From assembly GCF_000013885.1 (NCBI RefSeq), contig NC_007964.1, forward strand, positions 1,536,001 to 1,600,000: a stretch of 64,000 nucleotides of DNA. The letters are read 5' to 3'. Shown here in pieces: positions 61,846 through 64,000 of this stretch (the first letter of the stretch is position 1; each line of letters begins with the position of its first letter). This DNA comes from Nitrobacter hamburgensis X14 (GTDB lineage Bacteria > Pseudomonadota > Alphaproteobacteria > Rhizobiales > Xanthobacteraceae). The position numbers were made by a program, and so were the translations under genes. The notes under the pieces were generated by a model that made no database searches, was not told the origin of the DNA, and worked only from the letters and a program-made list of their open reading frames with translations.

Positions 61846-61868
61846 ATGGCCGGATCACGTCCGGCCAT
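61846..61868. repeat. REP-like palindrome
   Basis: ATGGCCGGA-N5-TCCGGCCAT is a perfect 9-bp stem between the portal gene and the next small ORF. Confidence 0.65.
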
Positions 61869-61891
61869 GACAGCCGTCATGGGTTCATCCG

Positions 61892-62104
61892 ATGTCCGAT
61901 CTCATCCGCATCTTCAGCGAGCGCGGCGATCTCGCGCATCTCGCGCTGTTTCTGTGGGCGAGCGCCGCCAGCGCCGGCCTGCTGTTCGCACTGCGCGAAC
62001 TGTCGGCCGCCTCGCGCCGCTTCGACGATTTCGTTCGCGAACTGCAGCGCTTCAATCGCAAGGCGCATCGCCGCACTGACACCCTCAACAAGGATCGGGA
62101 CTGA
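61892..62104 (+). CDS. Small GTA-cluster protein with one membrane helix
   Basis: The 70-residue product has a central hydrophobic segment (LAHLALFLWASAASAGLLFA) and then an amphipathic basic helix. Small proteins of this kind often lie between portal and protease genes in rhizobial GTA clusters. Its stop overlaps the next start (TGATG). No function is known. Confidence 0.6.
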   Translation: MSDLIRIFSERGDLAHLALFLWASAASAGLLFALRELSAASRRFDDFVRELQRFNRKAHRRTDTLNKDRD

Positions 62105-62292
62105 TGGATACACTTCACAGCGTGCTGCGCTCGTTCGGCGCCGAGACCAAATCTGCGCCGGATCATCTCACGGTGTTTCGTGAATTCCTCGCACATCTCG
62201 ACCAGATCCAGCGCAAGGCGCCGGTCGTGAAATCGCCGCGCCAAAAGCCGCCGGCGCGGCGCAAGCCAGCAAAGCGAAGCCGCAAGGGCTGA
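62104..62292 (+). CDS. Small basic GTA-cluster protein
   Basis: The 62-residue product starts MDTLHSVLRSFGAETKSAPD and ends in a Lys/Arg/Pro-rich tail. It is coupled to the previous gene by a one-base overlap. The basic tail could bind DNA. No homologue is recognised with certainty. Confidence 0.5.
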   Translation: MDTLHSVLRSFGAETKSAPDHLTVFREFLAHLDQIQRKAPVVKSPRQKPPARRKPAKRSRKG

Positions 62293-62381
62293 CGTCGGTC
62301 GCCTCCCCACAAGGGCGGAGGGACACGCTCCCCATCACATCTTCAGTCAATTCATTCACCCCGCCATTTGCGAGGCCGATC

Positions 62382-63029
62382 ATGCACGCCCCGTTGTCAT
62401 CCGTGTCGCGTCTGTCGTTCTCCGGCGACGGTACGGTGGAAGGTTATGCCAGCCTGTTCGGCGAGATCGACCAGGCGCGCGACATGGTGATGCCTGGCGC
62501 GTTCGCGCAAACGCTGAAGGTGCGGGGGTTGCGCAAAGTTCCGATGCTGTTCCAGCACGATCCATCGGAGCCGGTCGGCATCTGGCTCGAACTGCGCGAG
62601 GATTTTCGCGGGCTGTGGGCACGTGGCCGGCTGATCCCCGACGTGATGCGCGCGCGCGAATTGCTGGCGCTGGTCGAGGCCGGCGCGGTGGACGGACTGT
62701 CGATCGGCTACCGCACCGTGCGCGGCCAAATCGAGCCGCGCACCCGCGTGCGAAAGCTCTATCAGGTCGACTTGTGGGAAATTTCCATCGTTACGTTCCC
62801 GCTGCTGGCGGGAGCGCGTGTCCGCGCGGTGAAGCAGGCGGCGCTGCCGCCGCGTTCGCTTGTGCGGACACAGGCCGAGCGCGAATGGCGGAGCATGACG
62901 GAGGCCGCGGATGAACCGGCGCCGCGGCTCCGCCCGCGCCCGGCGGTGGTTTCGGCGTCGCTGCGTAGCCGCGAGGGGCGGCGCAGCGCATTGGGCACTG
63001 TATCGCACCGATATTCGATGCTGCGATGA
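62382..63029 (+). CDS. GTA prohead protease (gp4-like, HK97 family)
   Basis: The 215-residue protein has the S78/HK97 protease core: EGYASLFGEIDQARDMVMPG, the catalytic His in MLFQHDP (H59) and the catalytic Ser in GAVDGLSIGYR (S107). It processes capsid subunits during head maturation. The C-terminal 50 residues are Arg-rich and likely flexible. Confidence 0.9.
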   Translation: MHAPLSSVSRLSFSGDGTVEGYASLFGEIDQARDMVMPGAFAQTLKVRGLRKVPMLFQHDPSEPVGIWLELREDFRGLWARGRLIPDVMRARELLALVEAGAVDGLSIGYRTVRGQIEPRTRVRKLYQVDLWEISIVTFPLLAGARVRAVKQAALPPRSLVRTQAEREWRSMTEAADEPAPRLRPRPAVVSASLRSREGRRSALGTVSHRYSMLR

Positions 63030-63071
63030 CGACGCGGCGAGGATTATCTTTGAGGCATCTGGACGTGCCGC

Positions 63072-63359
63072 TCACCGCTTGAACGCCAGCGCCAGCGCGA
63101 GACCCGCGATAGCGCCGGCGCAGATCGCCGCGCCGCCGGCCGCCATGCCCCAGTTCAGGAAATACAGCGCTATCGACAGCAACGTTTTCTCGGTGCTGCC
63201 GCCGAGCATCACGAAGGATACCGCGAAAGCCACCAGCAGGACGGCGCAGACGGTGATCCAGAACTTTGCCGTTCCGCGCCGCGACGGCTGCATCGCGAAC
63301 CACGCACTGACGGCGGCGGCGACGGCAAGGGTGATCCAGACAAAGATCAGAAAGCGCAT
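63072..63359 (-). CDS. Small membrane protein inside the GTA cluster
   Basis: From the ATG at 63359 the protein has 95 residues and three hydrophobic helices (FLIFVWITLAVAAAVSAW, FWITVCAVLLVAFAVSFVML, and the C-terminal MAAGGAAICAGAIAGLALAL). It is on the opposite strand between the protease and capsid genes. The function is unknown. The hydrophobic pattern and good start support a real gene, but there is no family match. Confidence 0.55.
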   Translation of the reverse strand: MRFLIFVWITLAVAAAVSAWFAMQPSRRGTAKFWITVCAVLLVAFAVSFVMLGGSTEKTLLSIALYFLNWGMAAGGAAICAGAIAGLALALAFKR

Positions 63360-63480
63360 GGTGTCGCCTCGACGGTGCTGCCGTTGCGGGCAGACATTGT
63401 AGCGCAGCGGCGCGTGCAAGTCTCGCAGCAAAGCCTTGGACGACAAGACCATGGAACCATTATCACTGAGGAGAATGCGA

Positions 63481-64000
63481 ATGGACTTCGATATCACTGA
63501 CACCGCGCCGGAGCACAAGTCCGGCATCGCCGCGCGCGGCGACTACGACGACTTCCGCACGACCTTCGAGGAGTTCAAATCCGCTAACGACGAACGTCTG
63601 GCGCGGCTGGAGAAAAAGCGCGGCGACGTGCTGCTGGAGGAAAAGGTCGACCGCATCAATGCCGCGCTCGACGCCCAGCACAAGCGCATGGATGAGCTGG
63701 CTCTGAAGCACGCGCGCCCGGCGCTCGAAGGCCGCAGCCGCATAGCCAGCGACGCGGCGTCCCGCGAGCACAAGAGCGCGTTCGAGGCTTATGTGCGCGG
63801 TGGCGAGGCGGGTGCCTTGCGCGACCTGGAGACCAAGGCGATGTCGGCCGGCTCCAATGCGGATGGCGGCTATCTCGTTCCGGTCGAACTCGAACACGAG
63901 ATCGGCGAGCGACTGGCGGCAATCTCGCCGATCCGCGCGCTCGCGTCGGTGCGCACCATCTCGGGCAATGTCTACAAGAAGCCGTTCATGACCGCAGGGC
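63481..64000 (+). CDS. GTA major capsid protein, N-terminal part (gp5-like, HK97 family)
   Basis: The first 173 residues are visible; the gene continues past the window. An N-terminal coiled-coil scaffold (FRTTFEEFKSANDERLARLE, RINAALDAQHKRMDELALKH) is followed by SAGSNADGGYLVPVELEHEI, the start of the HK97 fold, where the prohead protease normally cuts. It forms the GTA head. Confidence 0.9.
   Translation, partial: MDFDITDTAPEHKSGIAARGDYDDFRTTFEEFKSANDERLARLEKKRGDVLLEEKVDRINAALDAQHKRMDELALKHARPALEGRSRIASDAASREHKSAFEAYVRGGEAGALRDLETKAMSAGSNADGGYLVPVELEHEIGERLAAISPIRALASVRTISGNVYKKPFMTAG

Noticed and set aside
24480..61868. Dispersed palindromes considered as CRISPR repeats or rho-independent terminators
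   Set aside because: They are scattered, lack regular spacers and mostly lack U-tracts; they fit REP-type repeats.

Overview
The window looks like the chromosome of a high-GC alphaproteobacterium of the Bradyrhizobiaceae/Nitrobacteraceae (Bradyrhizobium, Rhodopseudomonas or Nitrobacter type). Grounds: a lateral flagellar cluster in the order typical of that group, a CckA hybrid kinase next to flhB, TTAA-N7-TTAA CtrA boxes, an RcGTA-like gene transfer agent cluster, and many copies of the palindromic repeats common in these genomes. The genus cannot be fixed from the sequence alone.

Positions 1 to about 22,443 are the right part of a Tn7-like transposon. Its left end lies outside the window. 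The core is tnsA-tnsB-tnsC-tniQ (9850-16407). The right end, with four repeated GACTC-N2-TCTTA sites (the outermost beyond the probable terminus), sits just after the stop codon of a patatin/cyclic-nucleotide-binding gene, which suggests that the 3' end of that gene is the attachment site. The cargo has three parts. The first is a defence-type operon on the minus strand: a ribbon-helix-helix protein, a DUF499 ATPase and a DUF3780 protein, the last cut by the window edge. The second is a seven-gene plus-strand operon (3878-9026): two paralogous Cys-rich proteins, a zinc ribbon, a metallophosphoesterase, an unknown protein, a soluble FtsH-like AAA+/M41 protein and a small protein. The third is a bacterial ubiquitin-like pathway (17492-20342): three ubiquitin-like domains fused to an E2-like domain, an E1/JAB fusion and a DUF6527 protein. 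It is divergent from a sigma-factor / small helical protein / ImmA-IrrE peptidase operon (20479-22282).

Positions 22,506-25,178 hold the patatin gene and a small secreted protein. Positions 25,179-29,397 are a threefold nest: an IS110-family element inside an IS256-family element inside an IS5-family element. The IS5 element entered at the stop codon of flgH. Removing the inner elements restores both broken transposase genes exactly in frame.

Positions 29,398-45,912 are flagellar: flgH-flgA-flgG-flgF (minus), then fliL-fliM-DUF6468-motE-TPR protein (plus), fliP-fliO (minus), and flgB-flgC-fliE-fliQ-fliR-flhB (plus). CckA follows at 46,068. A DUF2336 gene, a small ORF, a lipoprotein, a DUF1254/DUF1214 pair, a PBP1A-type penicillin-binding protein, a YcgN-family protein, a DHA2 MFS exporter and a Flp pilin lead to 57,785.

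From 58,352 to the right edge lies an RcGTA-like cluster: small terminase candidate, large terminase, portal, two small ORFs, prohead protease and the start of the HK97-type capsid. A GIY-YIG nuclease gene bracketed by REP palindromes and a minus-strand membrane protein interrupt it. No tRNA, rRNA or CRISPR array was recognised.
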